A stretch of DNA of 64,000 bases from Vibrio sp. ES.051 (GCF_002563795.1 NZ_PDJL01000006.1:558001-622000); one strand, 5' to 3'; numbered from the stretch's first letter, positions 1 to 9,348 are shown. The notes: generated by a model from the letters alone, not told the origin. Program-made: numbers and translations.

Positions 1-302
1 CACGGGCAAACATCATTTTGCCTAAGCTAGAGAATCAAGTGACTCTCCCTCAAACCGCGATCACCTTTACGTTATACGGCGACAATGTGTATATCGTGAC
101 GGAAAAAGATGGCGAAAAACGCGTAACACAGCAAGTAGTGCAAGTGGGCGAACGTACCAAAGATATCGCACATATTTTAGAAGGCGTGAAGCCAGGTGAT
201 GTCGTGGTGACATCGGGCCAAGTCCGTTTGAGTAACCACGCCAAAGTCAGCATTGTTGAAAGCGATGCAACTACCCCACCTGCTGAAACACCAATGCTTT
301 AA
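1..302 (+). CDS. vexA: RND efflux periplasmic adaptor, C-terminal part only (VexA-like)
   Basis: This is the last ~100 residues of a membrane-fusion (HlyD/AcrA-type) adaptor, which bridges an inner-membrane RND pump to an outer-membrane channel. The open frame runs in from the left edge with no start in the window. The visible part is the C-terminal membrane-proximal barrel, with the typical stretch GERTKDIAHILEGVKPGDVV (roughly the last 60 to 35 residues) and a polar, proline-rich tail. The pump gene follows 11 bp after the stop, so the two form one operon. The name vexA rests on the following vexB-ubiK-ilvC-ilvY order, which I recall from Vibrio cholerae chromosome 1. Family call secure; exact symbol less so. 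Confidence 0.8.
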   Translation, partial: RANIILPKLENQVTLPQTAITFTLYGDNVYIVTEKDGEKRVTQQVVQVGERTKDIAHILEGVKPGDVVVTSGQVRLSNHAKVSIVESDATTPPAETPML

Positions 303-313
303 TTGGAGGCATC

Positions 314-3300
314 ATGCGCTTTACTGATGTTTTTATAAAACGTCCAGTTTTGGCGGTATCGATCAGTTTTTTGATTGCATTGCTTGGTTTTCAAGCCGTG
401 TTCAAAATGCAAGTTCGCGAATACCCTGAAATGACAAATACGGTGGTTACTGTTACCACCAGTTACTACGGTGCAAGTGCTAACTTGATCCAAGGCTTTA
501 TTACTCAGCCCTTGGAACAAGCGGTCGCACAAGCCGATAACATTGATTACATGACCTCACAGTCGGTGCTGGGTAAATCAACCATTACCGTCAACATGAA
601 GTTAAATACCGATCCGAATGCGGCGTTGTCCGACATCCTGGCCAAGACCAACTCGGTACGCTCTCAGCTTCCAAAAGAAGCGGAAGATCCGACCGTAACC
701 ATGTCGACAGGTTCGACTACGGCGGTACTGTACATCGGTTTCACCAGTGACGAACTGTCTTCAAGTCAAATCACTGACTACCTTGAACGTGTAATCAACC
801 CGCAGCTGTTTACCGTAAACGGCGTTTCAAAAGTGGACCTATACGGTGGTATGAAGTACGCACTGCGCGTATGGCTAGACCCTGCAAAAATGGGCGCTTT
901 GAAGCTTACCGCCACTGACGTTATGAGCGTTTTGAACGCCAACAACTACCAGTCAGCAACGGGTCAGGCGACCGGTGAGTTCGTACTGTACAACGGGAGT
1001 GCCAACACACAGGTCTCTAACGTTGCAGAGCTCGAAGCCTTAGTTGTCAAAACAGGCCAAGGTGATGTGATTCGTTTAGGTGACATCGCCAAAGTCACCC
1101 TCGAAAAGAGCCACGATGTTTATCGAGCCAGTGCTAATGGCCAAGAAGCGGTGGTGGCCGCAATCAACGCTGCGCCAAGTGCTAACCCAATCAACATCGC
1201 AGCGGATGTGCTTGAGCTATTGCCTCAACTTGAACGCAACCTGCCAAGCAACATCACCATGAATGTGATGTACGACTCGACGATTGCCATCAACGAATCG
1301 ATTAATGAAGTAGTGAAAACGATTCTAGAAGCGGCGCTGATCGTTCTTGTGGTTATCACTCTGTTCTTAGGTTCGCTCCGAGCGGTCATTATTCCGATTG
1401 TAACCATCCCGCTATCACTGATTGGTGTCGCGATGGTGATGCAGGTCATGGGCTTCTCTTGGAACTTGATGACACTGCTCGCCATGGTACTCGCCATCGG
1501 CTTGGTGGTGGATGACGCGATTGTCGTATTAGAGAACGTCGACCGTCATATCAAAGCGGGAGAATCCCCGTTCCGTGCTGCCATCATTGGGACGCGTGAA
1601 ATTGCCGTACCGGTTATCGCAATGACGCTAACACTCGGTGCAGTATATGCCCCGATCGCACTGATGGGGGGAATTACAGGCTCGCTATTTAAAGAGTTCG
1701 CTCTCACACTAGCAGGTTCGGTATTTGTGTCAGGCATCATCGCGCTGACACTGTCTCCAATGATGTGTTCAAAAATGCTTAAGGCAAATGAAAAGCCGAG
1801 CAAGTTTGAACTGAAAGTACATCATCTGTTAAACGGTCTGACTAACCGCTACGAAAAAGTACTAACCGCTGTGATGGCGCACCGTCCTGTTGTGCTTGCA
1901 TTCGCGGTGATTGTATTTGCAAGCTTACCGGTTTTGTTCAAATTTATTCCAAGCGAACTCGCACCATCGGAAGATAAAGGGGTAGTGGTATTACTGGGTA
2001 CAGCACCATCGAACTCGAACTTGGATTACATCCAAAACACCATGGATGATGTGAATGAAATTCTGTCAGCTCAACCTGAAGTGGAATACGCTCAGGTCTT
2101 TAACGGCGTACCAAATTCAAACCAAGCATTTGGTCTAGCCACACTGAAACCTTGGAGTGAACGAGAAGCGAGCCAGTCTGATATTACCAAACGCGTGGGC
2201 GGTCTCGTATCCAGCGTACCGGGTATGTCAGTTACCGCATTCCAGATGCCAGAGCTCCCTGGTGCAGGTTCTGGTCTACCGATCCAGTTTGTTATCACGA
2301 CACCAAATAGCTTTGAAAGCTTATTCACTATCGCCAGTGATGTTCTAACCGACGTGGCAAGCAGTCCCATGTTTGTCTATTCGGATTTGGATCTGAACTA
2401 CGATTCAGCGACGATGAAGATCAAGATTGATAAGGACAAAGCTGGCGCATACGGCGTAACCATGCAAGACATCGGTATCACGCTTAGCACCATGATGGCC
2501 GATGGTTACGTTAACCGTATCGACCTCAATGGGCGTTCATACGAAGTGATTCCACAAGTTGAACGTAAATGGCGCTTAAACCCAGAGTCGATGAAGAACT
2601 ACTACGTGCGTTCTGTAGACGGAAAAGTCGTACCACTTGGGAGCTTAATCACCATTGATGTGGTAGCAGAGCCGCGCTCTCTACCACACTTTAACCAGCT
2701 CAATTCGGCGACTGTCGGTGCCGTTCCATCGCCGAATGTTGCGATGGGCGATGCTGTTAACTGGTTTGAAGACATCGCGCAAAACAAACTCCCTGCGGGT
2801 TACAACCATGATTATATGGGTGAAGCGCGTCAGTTTGTGACTGAAGGGAGCGCGCTCTATGCGACATTCGGTTTGGCGCTAGCCATTATTTTCTTAGTAT
2901 TGGCGATTCAGTTTGAGTCCATTCGCGATCCGATCGTTATCATGGTATCGGTGCCATTGGCTATTTGTGGTGCCTTAATCGCATTAGCGTGGGGGACAGC
3001 GTCGATGAACATCTACTCACAGGTTGGTCTGATCACGCTGGTTGGCTTAATCACCAAACACGGTATCTTGATCTGTGAGGTCGCGAAGGAAGAGCAGCTA
3101 CACAACAAGCTGTCGCGTATCGATGCGGTTATGGAAGCGGCGAAAGTTCGTCTTCGTCCAATCCTAATGACGACAGCCGCGATGATTGCAGGCCTGATCC
3201 CTCTGATGTACGCAACAGGGGCTGGTGCAGCGCAACGTTTCAGTATTGGTATCGTCATTGTGGCTGGTCTAGCAATTGGTACTCTGTTCACATTGTTCGT

Positions 3301-3436
3301 GTTGCCAGTGATTTATAGCTACTTAGCAGAAAAACACAAACCACTGCCCGTTTTTGTCGAAGACAAAGACCTAGAAAAACTCGCGCGAGTAGATGAAGCC
3401 AAAGCCGCGCATCGTGATTTAGCGGATAATAGATAA
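314..3436 (+). CDS. vexB: RND multidrug/bile efflux permease (VexB-like)
   Basis: A 1040-residue resistance-nodulation-division inner-membrane transporter, the proton-driven pump of a tripartite efflux system. In Vibrio the VexAB/VmeAB type exports bile salts, detergents and antibiotics. The sequence shows the full RND plan: TM1 at residues 10-28, a first periplasmic loop, a TM2-TM6 block from about residue 330, a second large loop, and a last TM block from about 850. The TM4 proton-relay motif GLVVDDAIVVLENV has the paired Asp residues, and TM10 has the conserved Lys in LITKHGILICEV. RBS GGAGG sits 5' of the ATG. A strong terminator follows the stop. It is full length with no frameshift. Confidence 0.9.
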   Translation: MRFTDVFIKRPVLAVSISFLIALLGFQAVFKMQVREYPEMTNTVVTVTTSYYGASANLIQGFITQPLEQAVAQADNIDYMTSQSVLGKSTITVNMKLNTDPNAALSDILAKTNSVRSQLPKEAEDPTVTMSTGSTTAVLYIGFTSDELSSSQITDYLERVINPQLFTVNGVSKVDLYGGMKYALRVWLDPAKMGALKLTATDVMSVLNANNYQSATGQATGEFVLYNGSANTQVSNVAELEALVVKTGQGDVIRLGDIAKVTLEKSHDVYRASANGQEAVVAAINAAPSANPINIAADVLELLPQLERNLPSNITMNVMYDSTIAINESINEVVKTILEAALIVLVVITLFLGSLRAVIIPIVTIPLSLIGVAMVMQVMGFSWNLMTLLAMVLAIGLVVDDAIVVLENVDRHIKAGESPFRAAIIGTREIAVPVIAMTLTLGAVYAPIALMGGITGSLFKEFALTLAGSVFVSGIIALTLSPMMCSKMLKANEKPSKFELKVHHLLNGLTNRYEKVLTAVMAHRPVVLAFAVIVFASLPVLFKFIPSELAPSEDKGVVVLLGTAPSNSNLDYIQNTMDDVNEILSAQPEVEYAQVFNGVPNSNQAFGLATLKPWSEREASQSDITKRVGGLVSSVPGMSVTAFQMPELPGAGSGLPIQFVITTPNSFESLFTIASDVLTDVASSPMFVYSDLDLNYDSATMKIKIDKDKAGAYGVTMQDIGITLSTMMADGYVNRIDLNGRSYEVIPQVERKWRLNPESMKNYYVRSVDGKVVPLGSLITIDVVAEPRSLPHFNQLNSATVGAVPSPNVAMGDAVNWFEDIAQNKLPAGYNHDYMGEARQFVTEGSALYATFGLALAIIFLVLAIQFESIRDPIVIMVSVPLAICGALIALAWGTASMNIYSQVGLITLVGLITKHGILICEVAKEEQLHNKLSRIDAVMEAAKVRLRPILMTTAAMIAGLIPLMYATGAGAAQRFSIGIVIVAGLAIGTLFTLFVLPVIYSYLAEKHKPLPVFVEDKDLEKLARVDEAKAAHRDLADNR

Positions 3437-3451
3437 ACACTCAAAGTAGAG

Positions 3452-3480
3452 AAAAAGGTCACTTCGGTGACCTTTTTATT
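3452..3480 (+). terminator. Rho-independent terminator of vexAB
   Basis: An 11-bp perfect stem AAAAAGGTCAC / GTGACCTTTTT closes a TTCG tetraloop and runs into a T-rich tail. It lies 15 bp after the vexB stop codon. Confidence 0.9.
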
Positions 3481-3566
3481 GCCGTTCTCTTTTTTGCCAT
3501 CTAAATGGCGACTTTCACGTATCATTTACTTAGAATGAGAGCAAATACAAAGGAGTTTTAGCCACT

Positions 3567-3818
3567 ATGTTTGACCCGAAAAAATTAGAGCAAATTGCTA
3601 AACAAATTCACGAATCAATGCCTCAGCCAGTTAAAGAGCTAGGCGCAGATGTTGATCAGAAAGTTCGCCAAGTTATCCAAGGCCAACTTAACAAGCTGGA
3701 CGTCGTTAGCCGTGAGGAGTTTGATGTACAAACTCAAGTTCTGCTTCGTACACGCCAAAAGCTTACGGAAATGGAAAAGAAATTAGCCGAGCTTGAACAA
3801 AAGCTGGCTGACAAATAA
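3567..3818 (+). CDS. ubiK: Ubiquinone biosynthesis accessory factor UbiK (YqiC/BMFP family)
   Basis: An 83-residue protein of the BMFP/YqiC family. In E. coli UbiK helps aerobic ubiquinone synthesis by interacting with UbiJ and is thought to bring late Ubi enzymes to the membrane. The start MFDPKKLEQIAKQIHESMP is typical. Residues 50-83 (EFDVQTQVLLRTRQKL...LAELEQKLADK) form a heptad-patterned coiled coil used for trimerisation. RBS AGGAG is at 3551-3555, 11 nt before the ATG. It is a single gene between two terminators, in the vexB-ubiK-ilvC order that I recall from other vibrios. Confidence 0.88.
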   Translation: MFDPKKLEQIAKQIHESMPQPVKELGADVDQKVRQVIQGQLNKLDVVSREEFDVQTQVLLRTRQKLTEMEKKLAELEQKLADK

Positions 3819-3889
3819 GTCCCTCCTCTGACAGGTGCGTTTTTCTTATTAGATCTACACTGGCTTATGTTACAAACAATTCAAAACAA

Positions 3890-3921
3890 AAAAGGCTTGG
3901 TCAACGGCGACCAAGCCTTTT
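3890..3921. terminator. Bidirectional terminator between ubiK and ilvC
   Basis: A 13-bp perfect stem, AAAAGGCTTGGTC (3890-3902) with its complement at 3909-3921, closes a 6-nt loop. A-runs and T-runs flank both sides, so it can end transcription of ubiK (+) and of ilvC (-), which converge here. Confidence 0.85.
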
Positions 3922-4022
3922 CATTATTAATTAGATGCTGTGTTTGTGGTATTTATCAACGCCGAAGCATCAGGGTCTCATTGTCAACATTCAATGGGTA
4001 ATACTTAAATAACCGAAGAAAA

Positions 4023-5507
4023 TTAGTCGCCCACCGCGATGCGCTTCATATCCGTCATATAACCACGTAGTTCTTCACCGATATATTCCACTGGGTGATG
4101 ACGGAGAGCTTCATTTACCGCAATCAATGTTGCGTTATCGACTTGGTTTGAAGTGTCACCGAGCCCTTTACCGATCACATCAGTGCTGACAGAAGGCATG
4201 AACTTCTCACGCAGTAACGGGGTGGCCACATTAGCAAATAGGTAGTTGCCATACTCAGCTGTGTCTGAGATTACCACGTTCATTTCGTATAGACGCTTAC
4301 GGGCAACCGTGTTCGCAATCAGTGGGAGCTCGTGTAAAGATTCGTAGTACGCCGACTCGTCAATGATTCCCGATGCCGTCATTGCTTCAAACGCCAATTC
4401 AACACCCGCTCGAACCATAGCAATCATCAAAATACCGTTGTCGAAGTATTCCTGTTCAGCGATCTCGATATCAGACTCTGGGTAATTTTCAAATGCGCTT
4501 TCACCCGTTTCTGCACGCCAGCCAAGCAGGTTTGCATCATCATTCGCCCAGTCGGCCATCATGGTACGAGAGAAATGACCGGCGATAATATCATCCATAT
4601 GTTTGTTATATAGTGGACGCATTAGATCTTTTAGCTCTTCTGACAGCTCAAACGCTTTGATTTTAGCCGGGTTAGATAGGCGATCCATCATGTGTGTGAT
4701 ACCACCAAACTTCAGTGCTTCTGTGATAGTTTCCCAGCCAAATTGCAGTAATTTCCCTGCATAGCCTGGATCAATACCTTCTGCAATCATCTTCTCGTAA
4801 CATACAATAGACCCCGCTTGTAGCATGCCACACAAAATAGTTTGTTCACCCATTAAGTCAGATTTAACTTCAGCAACAAAAGAAGACTCTAAACAACCAG
4901 CGCGGTGACCGCCTGTAGCGGCCGCCCAAGCTTTTGCAATATCCCAACCTTCACCTTTTGGATCGTTCTCTGGGTGAACCGCAATCAGAGTAGGCACACC
5001 AAAGCCACGTTTATATTCTTCACGAACCTCAGTACCAGGACACTTAGGTGCAACCATGACTACCGTCAGGTCTTTACGGATCTGCATGCCTTCTTCAACG
5101 ACGTTAAAGCCGTGGGAATAACCGAGCGCCGCACCTTCTTTCATTAGCGGCATTATCGTCTCAACGACGTTTGTATGCTGCTTATCTGGAGTGAGGTTGA
5201 CCACAAGATCTGCTTGCGGAACAAGAATCTCATAGTTAGCGACTTCAAAACCGTTGTCTTTGGCGTTTTTAAACGACTGACGCTGTTCGTCGATCGCAGT
5301 CTGGCGAAGTGCATAGGCGACATCGAGACCAGAGTCGCGCATATTAAGACCTTGGTTTAAGCCTTGAGCACCACAACCGACGATGACCACCTTCTTACCT
5401 TTTAGATAATCCGCTTCTGATGCAAATTCACTGCGGTCCATAAAACGACAACGACCCAATTGGTCTAACTGCTCGCGTAAATTTAAGGTATTGAAATAAT
5501 TCGCCAT
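4023..5507 (-). CDS. ilvC: Ketol-acid reductoisomerase (NADP+), long class II form
   Basis: The second common step of isoleucine/valine synthesis: NADPH-dependent isomeroreduction of acetolactate or acetohydroxybutyrate, with Mg2+. At 494 residues this is the long enterobacterial/Vibrio form with two C-terminal knotted domains. The N-terminal Rossmann motif VVIVGCGAQGLNQGLNMRDS sits near residue 37-56. The start chosen is MANYFNTLNLREQL, where the ATG at 5505-5507 follows the RBS AGGAG by about 8 nt; an in-frame ATG nine codons upstream lacks a good RBS. The gene is divergent from ilvY, its LysR-type activator, as in E. coli. It stands apart from ilvGMEDA, which is 35 kb away here. Confidence 0.96.
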   Translation of the reverse strand: MANYFNTLNLREQLDQLGRCRFMDRSEFASEADYLKGKKVVIVGCGAQGLNQGLNMRDSGLDVAYALRQTAIDEQRQSFKNAKDNGFEVANYEILVPQADLVVNLTPDKQHTNVVETIMPLMKEGAALGYSHGFNVVEEGMQIRKDLTVVMVAPKCPGTEVREEYKRGFGVPTLIAVHPENDPKGEGWDIAKAWAAATGGHRAGCLESSFVAEVKSDLMGEQTILCGMLQAGSIVCYEKMIAEGIDPGYAGKLLQFGWETITEALKFGGITHMMDRLSNPAKIKAFELSEELKDLMRPLYNKHMDDIIAGHFSRTMMADWANDDANLLGWRAETGESAFENYPESDIEIAEQEYFDNGILMIAMVRAGVELAFEAMTASGIIDESAYYESLHELPLIANTVARKRLYEMNVVISDTAEYGNYLFANVATPLLREKFMPSVSTDVIGKGLGDTSNQVDNATLIAVNEALRHHPVEYIGEELRGYMTDMKRIAVGD

Positions 5508-5540
5508 CTTGGTGCTCCTTTTGGATTCTTCCATTTAGGT

Positions 5541-5557
5541 CGGTAACCATTTTACCG
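5541..5557. promoter_or_regulatory. Inverted repeat upstream of ilvC
   Basis: CGGTAA (5541-5546) and TTACCG (5552-5557) form a perfect 6-bp inverted repeat with a 5-bp spacer, 33 bp before the ilvC start. It lies in the divergent ilvC/ilvY promoter region. Its role is not known; it could be part of the 5' leader or an operator. Confidence 0.4.
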
Positions 5558-5617
5558 AATGAGTTCATACTAAAACAGACACCTGATTGCTTAAAGTGAT
5601 ATATTCACAATTAGTTA

Positions 5618-5632
5618 TTGCAATTTATGCAA
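5618..5632. promoter_or_regulatory. Probable IlvY operator
   Basis: The dyad TTGCA-ATTTA-TGCAA (half-sites 5618-5622 and 5628-5632) fits the T-N11-A LysR-type pattern. It lies 18 bp before the ilvY start in the 143-bp ilvC/ilvY intergenic region. LysR regulators commonly bind such dyads to repress themselves and activate the divergent target. Assignment to IlvY is inferred from position only. Confidence 0.5.
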
Positions 5633-5650
5633 CATGGAAGTGAACAGTTA

Positions 5651-6541
5651 ATGAACATCAAAAGCCTACAAATTTTCATTCATCTCTGTGAGAGTAAGAG
5701 CTTTGCGAAAACAGCCACAGCGATGCACATCAGCCCCTCAGCATTGAGCCGACAGGTACAAAAGTTAGAAGAAGAAACCAATCAACAACTGTTTCTGCGC
5801 GACAATCGCAGCGTCGAACTGACAACTCAAGGTAAGAAACTTGTCCCTGTCGCATTAAAAATTCTCGGAGAGTGGCAGCACTATCAAAGCCATATAAAAG
5901 GAACTGTGGGAGAACTCAAAGGGGAGATTCGCCTGTTTTGTTCGGTAACCGCAAGCTATAGTCATCTCCCAGAATTGATTTCTGATTTTCGTCTACAGCA
6001 TCCGTTTATTGAGTTTAAACTTTCTACTGGTGATCCTGCGCAAGCGATCGACAAAATCTTAGCCGATGAGGCCGACATCGCTATTTCAGCCCAATCCGAA
6101 CAAATGCCAAATAAGATAGCATTTGAAACAATCAGCGAAATTCCACTGTCAGTAATTGCCCCTGTGGGCGTCAGCGCCTTTGCAAAAGAACTGCAAAAAG
6201 AGCGACCGAACTGGTCGGCGATTCCATTTATATTACCTGAGGCTGGAACAGCAAGGGACAGGGCTAATACTTGGCTCAAGAAAATGAAAATTAAGCCCAA
6301 AATCTATGCTCAGACCTCAGGCCATGAAGCGATTGTCAGTATGGTTGCCTTAGGATGTGGCGTTGGCATCGCACCTGACGTCGTGATCAACAACAGCCCT
6401 GTGAAAGAGAAAATTAATCGCTTAAAAGTATTACCGATTAAACCATTTGCACTTGGTGTTTGTTGTACTAAAAGCCAGCTGGAAAACCCATTAGTAAAAG
6501 CTTTTTGGAAAGTGGCGGAGAATAAGTTCATTACTCCTTAA
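5651..6541 (+). CDS. ilvY: LysR-type activator of ilvC
   Basis: A 296-residue LysR-family regulator. Residues 1-60 form the winged HTH (MNIKSLQIFIHLCESKSFAK, then SPSALSRQVQKLEEE), and the rest is the effector-binding domain. In E. coli IlvY activates ilvC when acetolactate or acetohydroxybutyrate is bound; the divergent arrangement with ilvC supports the same role here. I chose the ATG at 5651 because it gives the canonical LysR N-terminus; an in-frame ATG at 5618 would add 11 residues unlike the family. A weak RBS (GGAAG) lies about 12 nt upstream. No clear terminator follows, and decayed DNA begins directly after the stop. Confidence 0.92.
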   Translation: MNIKSLQIFIHLCESKSFAKTATAMHISPSALSRQVQKLEEETNQQLFLRDNRSVELTTQGKKLVPVALKILGEWQHYQSHIKGTVGELKGEIRLFCSVTASYSHLPELISDFRLQHPFIEFKLSTGDPAQAIDKILADEADIAISAQSEQMPNKIAFETISEIPLSVIAPVGVSAFAKELQKERPNWSAIPFILPEAGTARDRANTWLKKMKIKPKIYAQTSGHEAIVSMVALGCGVGIAPDVVINNSPVKEKINRLKVLPIKPFALGVCCTKSQLENPLVKAFWKVAENKFITP

Positions 6542-6574
6542 TTCAGTCTAGGGAAGGGGAAGGTCAAACTCTAA

Positions 6575-6706
6575 CTCAAATGCCTAAAAGTCTATCGAAC
6601 CAGTATTGACAAGTGGGATCAGACTTGGCTTAAAGAAGGGTTAGACAGACTGCACGTACTCGGCCGCCCTTACTTTCCATCCGAACGTAACAGCCCCATA
6701 TATTAA
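6575..6706 (+). pseudogene. Possible transposase HTH remnant
   Basis: A 43-codon open stretch with no start codon, bounded by stops, reads ...YRTSIDKWDQTWLKEGLDRL... followed by LGRPYFP. This resembles the N-terminal helix-turn-helix and the linker 'GRP' of IS630-type transposases, where a similar 'W..RW..EGL.GL' pattern is common. Nothing downstream continues the protein. If real, it is a fragment of a lost insertion sequence. The call is from pattern memory only. Confidence 0.3.
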
Positions 6707-6997
6707 ATTTAAGACGATGTTAAAAAATCAAAATAAAAACAATTCTCAAGATCTTTGGCCATAAGAGATTGAGTGGTTGATATATGGTTTCAGACAAAGC
6801 AAGACACAGGAAACAGCAGATTCTACCTTTGAGCTGAACAAGAACTCGAACTAGAACGGTGAAGCTGCAACAATTCAAATACACACTCATTTATTTGGTT
6901 TAATCAACCCTGCTAGAGGTATCATGGGGCAGTATAGTTATGCCTTAGGTAACCAAGAAATCATGAGTCAGCGTCAGACGTGACAGAGAAGGCCATT
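6707..6997. other. Non-coding or decayed DNA left of the IS21 element
   Basis: AT-rich sequence with no ORF having both a start and an RBS. One short frame reads FGLINPARGIMGQYSYALGN before stopping near the IS edge, but it matches no family I recognise. It looks like the remains of a disrupted or deleted region between ilvY and the rRNA operon. Confidence 0.4.
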
Positions 6998-7048
6998 GTT
7001 AATTTGCACTTAAATCTGATCCACCATTTGCACTGAAAAGTGATCCAC
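6998..7048 (+). repeat. IS21 left end: outer and inner terminal repeats
   Basis: The outer repeat (6998-7025) abuts the inner repeat (7026-7048). Both end in TGATCCAC. This is the istB-distal end of the element. Confidence 0.85.
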
Positions 7049-7088
7049 CTAAGTAAGTCTATTCTAGACTACATTTTTACGTTAGTTT

Positions 7089-7844
7089 CTATTTGGTTTT
7101 CTCCTTCGACTTCTTTTTTGATTCCTTAAAACGATAGCTGTCGTTACCCGTTTCAATGATGTGACAATGATGAGTCAGCCTATCCAGCAATGCCGTTGTC
7201 ATCTTTGCATCACCAAACACTTTCGACCATTCCGTGAAGTTGAGATTGGTGGTAATGACGATACTCGTACGCTCGTAGAGTTTACTGAGTAAATGGAACA
7301 GCAATGTCCCACCCGCTTGGCTAAAAGGGACATACCCAAGTTCATCTAGTATGACTAAGTCGCAGCTCACTAATCGATTAGCGAGGCGGCCCACATGACC
7401 CGCTTGCTTCTCCTGCTCTAGCGTATTGACGAGTTCTATGGTCGATAGGAACCTGACCCGCATTTGATGGTGTTGTATGGCTTGTACGCCCAACGCCGTC
7501 GCTAAGTGCGTTTTCCCTGTGCCTGGACCACCAACAAGCACGATGTTTTGGCTGTCTTTGATAAACTCACAGCGATGCAGACCTCGTATTAGATACTCAT
7601 CGACTGTACTCTCGCTAAAGTCAAAACCGTATAGGTCTCGATAGACTGGGAACTTTGCCGCTTTCATTTGGTAAGCGATACTGCGCACTTCACGGTCTGC
7701 TATCTCTGCTTTTAACAAGGTTTCAAGGATGGGTTGAGCTTGTTGATAAGCAGGAGAGTTTTGAGAGGCAAGTTCAACAATACTGCTAACCATGCCGTGA
7801 AGCTTGAGTGCCTTTAATGTGCTTAATAACGCTTCATTGTGCAT
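7089..7844 (-). CDS. istB: IS21-family helper ATPase IstB
   Basis: A 251-residue AAA+ ATPase related to DnaC, which selects target DNA and stimulates the IstA transposase. It has Walker A GGPGTGKTHLATALG near residue 104 and Walker B LVILDELGYVPF near residue 169, followed by a sensor-1 segment (IVITTNLNFTEW). The Lys/Glu-rich C-terminus (KESKKKSKEKTK) is common in the family. Its start overlaps the 3' end of istA by 11 bp, so the two are probably translationally coupled. It is full length and appears functional. Confidence 0.93.
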   Translation of the reverse strand: MHNEALLSTLKALKLHGMVSSIVELASQNSPAYQQAQPILETLLKAEIADREVRSIAYQMKAAKFPVYRDLYGFDFSESTVDEYLIRGLHRCEFIKDSQNIVLVGGPGTGKTHLATALGVQAIQHHQMRVRFLSTIELVNTLEQEKQAGHVGRLANRLVSCDLVILDELGYVPFSQAGGTLLFHLLSKLYERTSIVITTNLNFTEWSKVFGDAKMTTALLDRLTHHCHIIETGNDSYRFKESKKKSKEKTK

Positions 7845-9348
7845 GACGTTTTCCTCTTAATTCGTCATATCGCGACGTATCACTGGTTGGCTCGGTAACC
7901 AGTCGCAACCCTTGAGAGACGGGGACGGGTACAACTGGAGAAGGATTGAGTAAGCGGCTTAAACAGTTTATGACGTGTTGTTTTGATGGTGTGCCTGCTT
8001 CCAGTGCCATATTAATGGCTTGCTCTACCAGCTTTTCATCGTGATGAATAACCAATGACAAGATTTCGACCATTTCCTTATCGCCGCCAAGACGCTGTAA
8101 TAATATTGATTGCAGGTGCTTAAAGCTCTCAGGGAGCAAGTGAAACGGTGCGCCATTACGCAGAGAGCCTGGTTTACGTTGCGCAACCAACAGGTAATGT
8201 CGCCAGTTATAAACAATGTGTGGCGGCTCATGTTTAGGATTAAAGACTCTTTGGTGCTCTGCTATGGGCTGACCTTCTGCCACCAAAACAATACTATCGG
8301 GGTAGGCGTGCAGACTCACTCGTCGGTTTGCGTAACTTGCAGGCACGGAGTATTTATTTCTGTCGAAGTTCACCAAACAGGTAGAGGAGACTCGCTTGCT
8401 TTGCTCGATAAAACCATCAAACGGCGCTGTGACTTTCATTAATTGGGAGCGCTCACTTAGCCACGTTTGCTCTATGGTCATATCACGATATTGAGGGTGT
8501 CTACGTGACTGCCAGTCCCGTAAACATTGGGCTTCAAGCCATTGATTAAGCTCTTCTAAGGTTTTCACCTTAGGAGCGCGCTGCCAGATGATAGAACGCA
8601 CATCCCGCACGTTCTTCTCGATCTGCCCCTTTTCCCAACCTGCGGCTGGGTTGCAGAAGTCGGCTTCAAACAAGTAGTGACTAACCATTGTTAAAAAGCG
8701 ACGATTCACTACTCGATCTTTGCCATTTTTGACCGCATCAACCGCAGTTTTCATATTATCGTAGATCCCCCGTTCTGGAACGCCTTGGAACACGCGAAAG
8801 GCATGGTTATGGGCATCAAATAACATTTCATGACTTTGAGAATAATAGGCTCGAAGGAGGAATGCGCGGCTATGACTGAGTTTGAAGTGAGCGACCTGTA
8901 GCTTGGTTTTATGGCCATTGATATAGGCCCAATTTTCGCCCCAATCAAACTGAAAGGCTTCACCAGGGGCAAACTCTAGCGGCATATACGTTCGTTTAGA
9001 CGCATCGAGTTTTTGTTCTTCGCGCCATTTACGTGCAAATGAAGCGACTCTGTCATACGAGCCGCTATAGCCTAGCGGAACGAGGTCTTGAAAAAGGTTT
9101 TTGACCGTTTTGCGCTGCTTTCTCGGTCGCTTCATTTCTCGTTTTAGCCAAGAAGTCAGTAATTCTTTAAACTCGTCTAGTTTACTCAATGAATGCCGCT
9201 TTGGATAAACAGGTTCGATAGTTTGATCTTTCAAATAACGTTTAACGGTATTTCGGGATAGTCCAGTACGTCTGGCTATTTCTCTTTGCGACATTCCTTC
9301 GCGGAAATGCCAACGACGAATAACACTTAATAATGACACGTCAATCAC
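7834..9348 (-). CDS. istA: IS21-family transposase IstA
   Basis: A 504-residue DDE transposase. The N-terminal HTH (HFREGMSQREIARRTGLSRN, then TVKRYL) lies at about residues 14-40. The integrase core has candidate catalytic residues in FQFDWGE, IYDNMKTAV and GWEKGQIEKNV. A beta-barrel domain (FDRNKYSVPASYANRRVSL) follows near residue 330. The likely start is a GTG at 9346-9348 with GGAG upstream. No internal stop or frameshift is present, so the element may still be mobile. Confidence 0.93.
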   Translation of the reverse strand: MIDVSLLSVIRRWHFREGMSQREIARRTGLSRNTVKRYLKDQTIEPVYPKRHSLSKLDEFKELLTSWLKREMKRPRKQRKTVKNLFQDLVPLGYSGSYDRVASFARKWREEQKLDASKRTYMPLEFAPGEAFQFDWGENWAYINGHKTKLQVAHFKLSHSRAFLLRAYYSQSHEMLFDAHNHAFRVFQGVPERGIYDNMKTAVDAVKNGKDRVVNRRFLTMVSHYLFEADFCNPAAGWEKGQIEKNVRDVRSIIWQRAPKVKTLEELNQWLEAQCLRDWQSRRHPQYRDMTIEQTWLSERSQLMKVTAPFDGFIEQSKRVSSTCLVNFDRNKYSVPASYANRRVSLHAYPDSIVLVAEGQPIAEHQRVFNPKHEPPHIVYNWRHYLLVAQRKPGSLRNGAPFHLLPESFKHLQSILLQRLGGDKEMVEILSLVIHHDEKLVEQAINMALEAGTPSKQHVINCLSRLLNPSPVVPVPVSQGLRLVTEPTSDTSRYDELRGKRHAQ

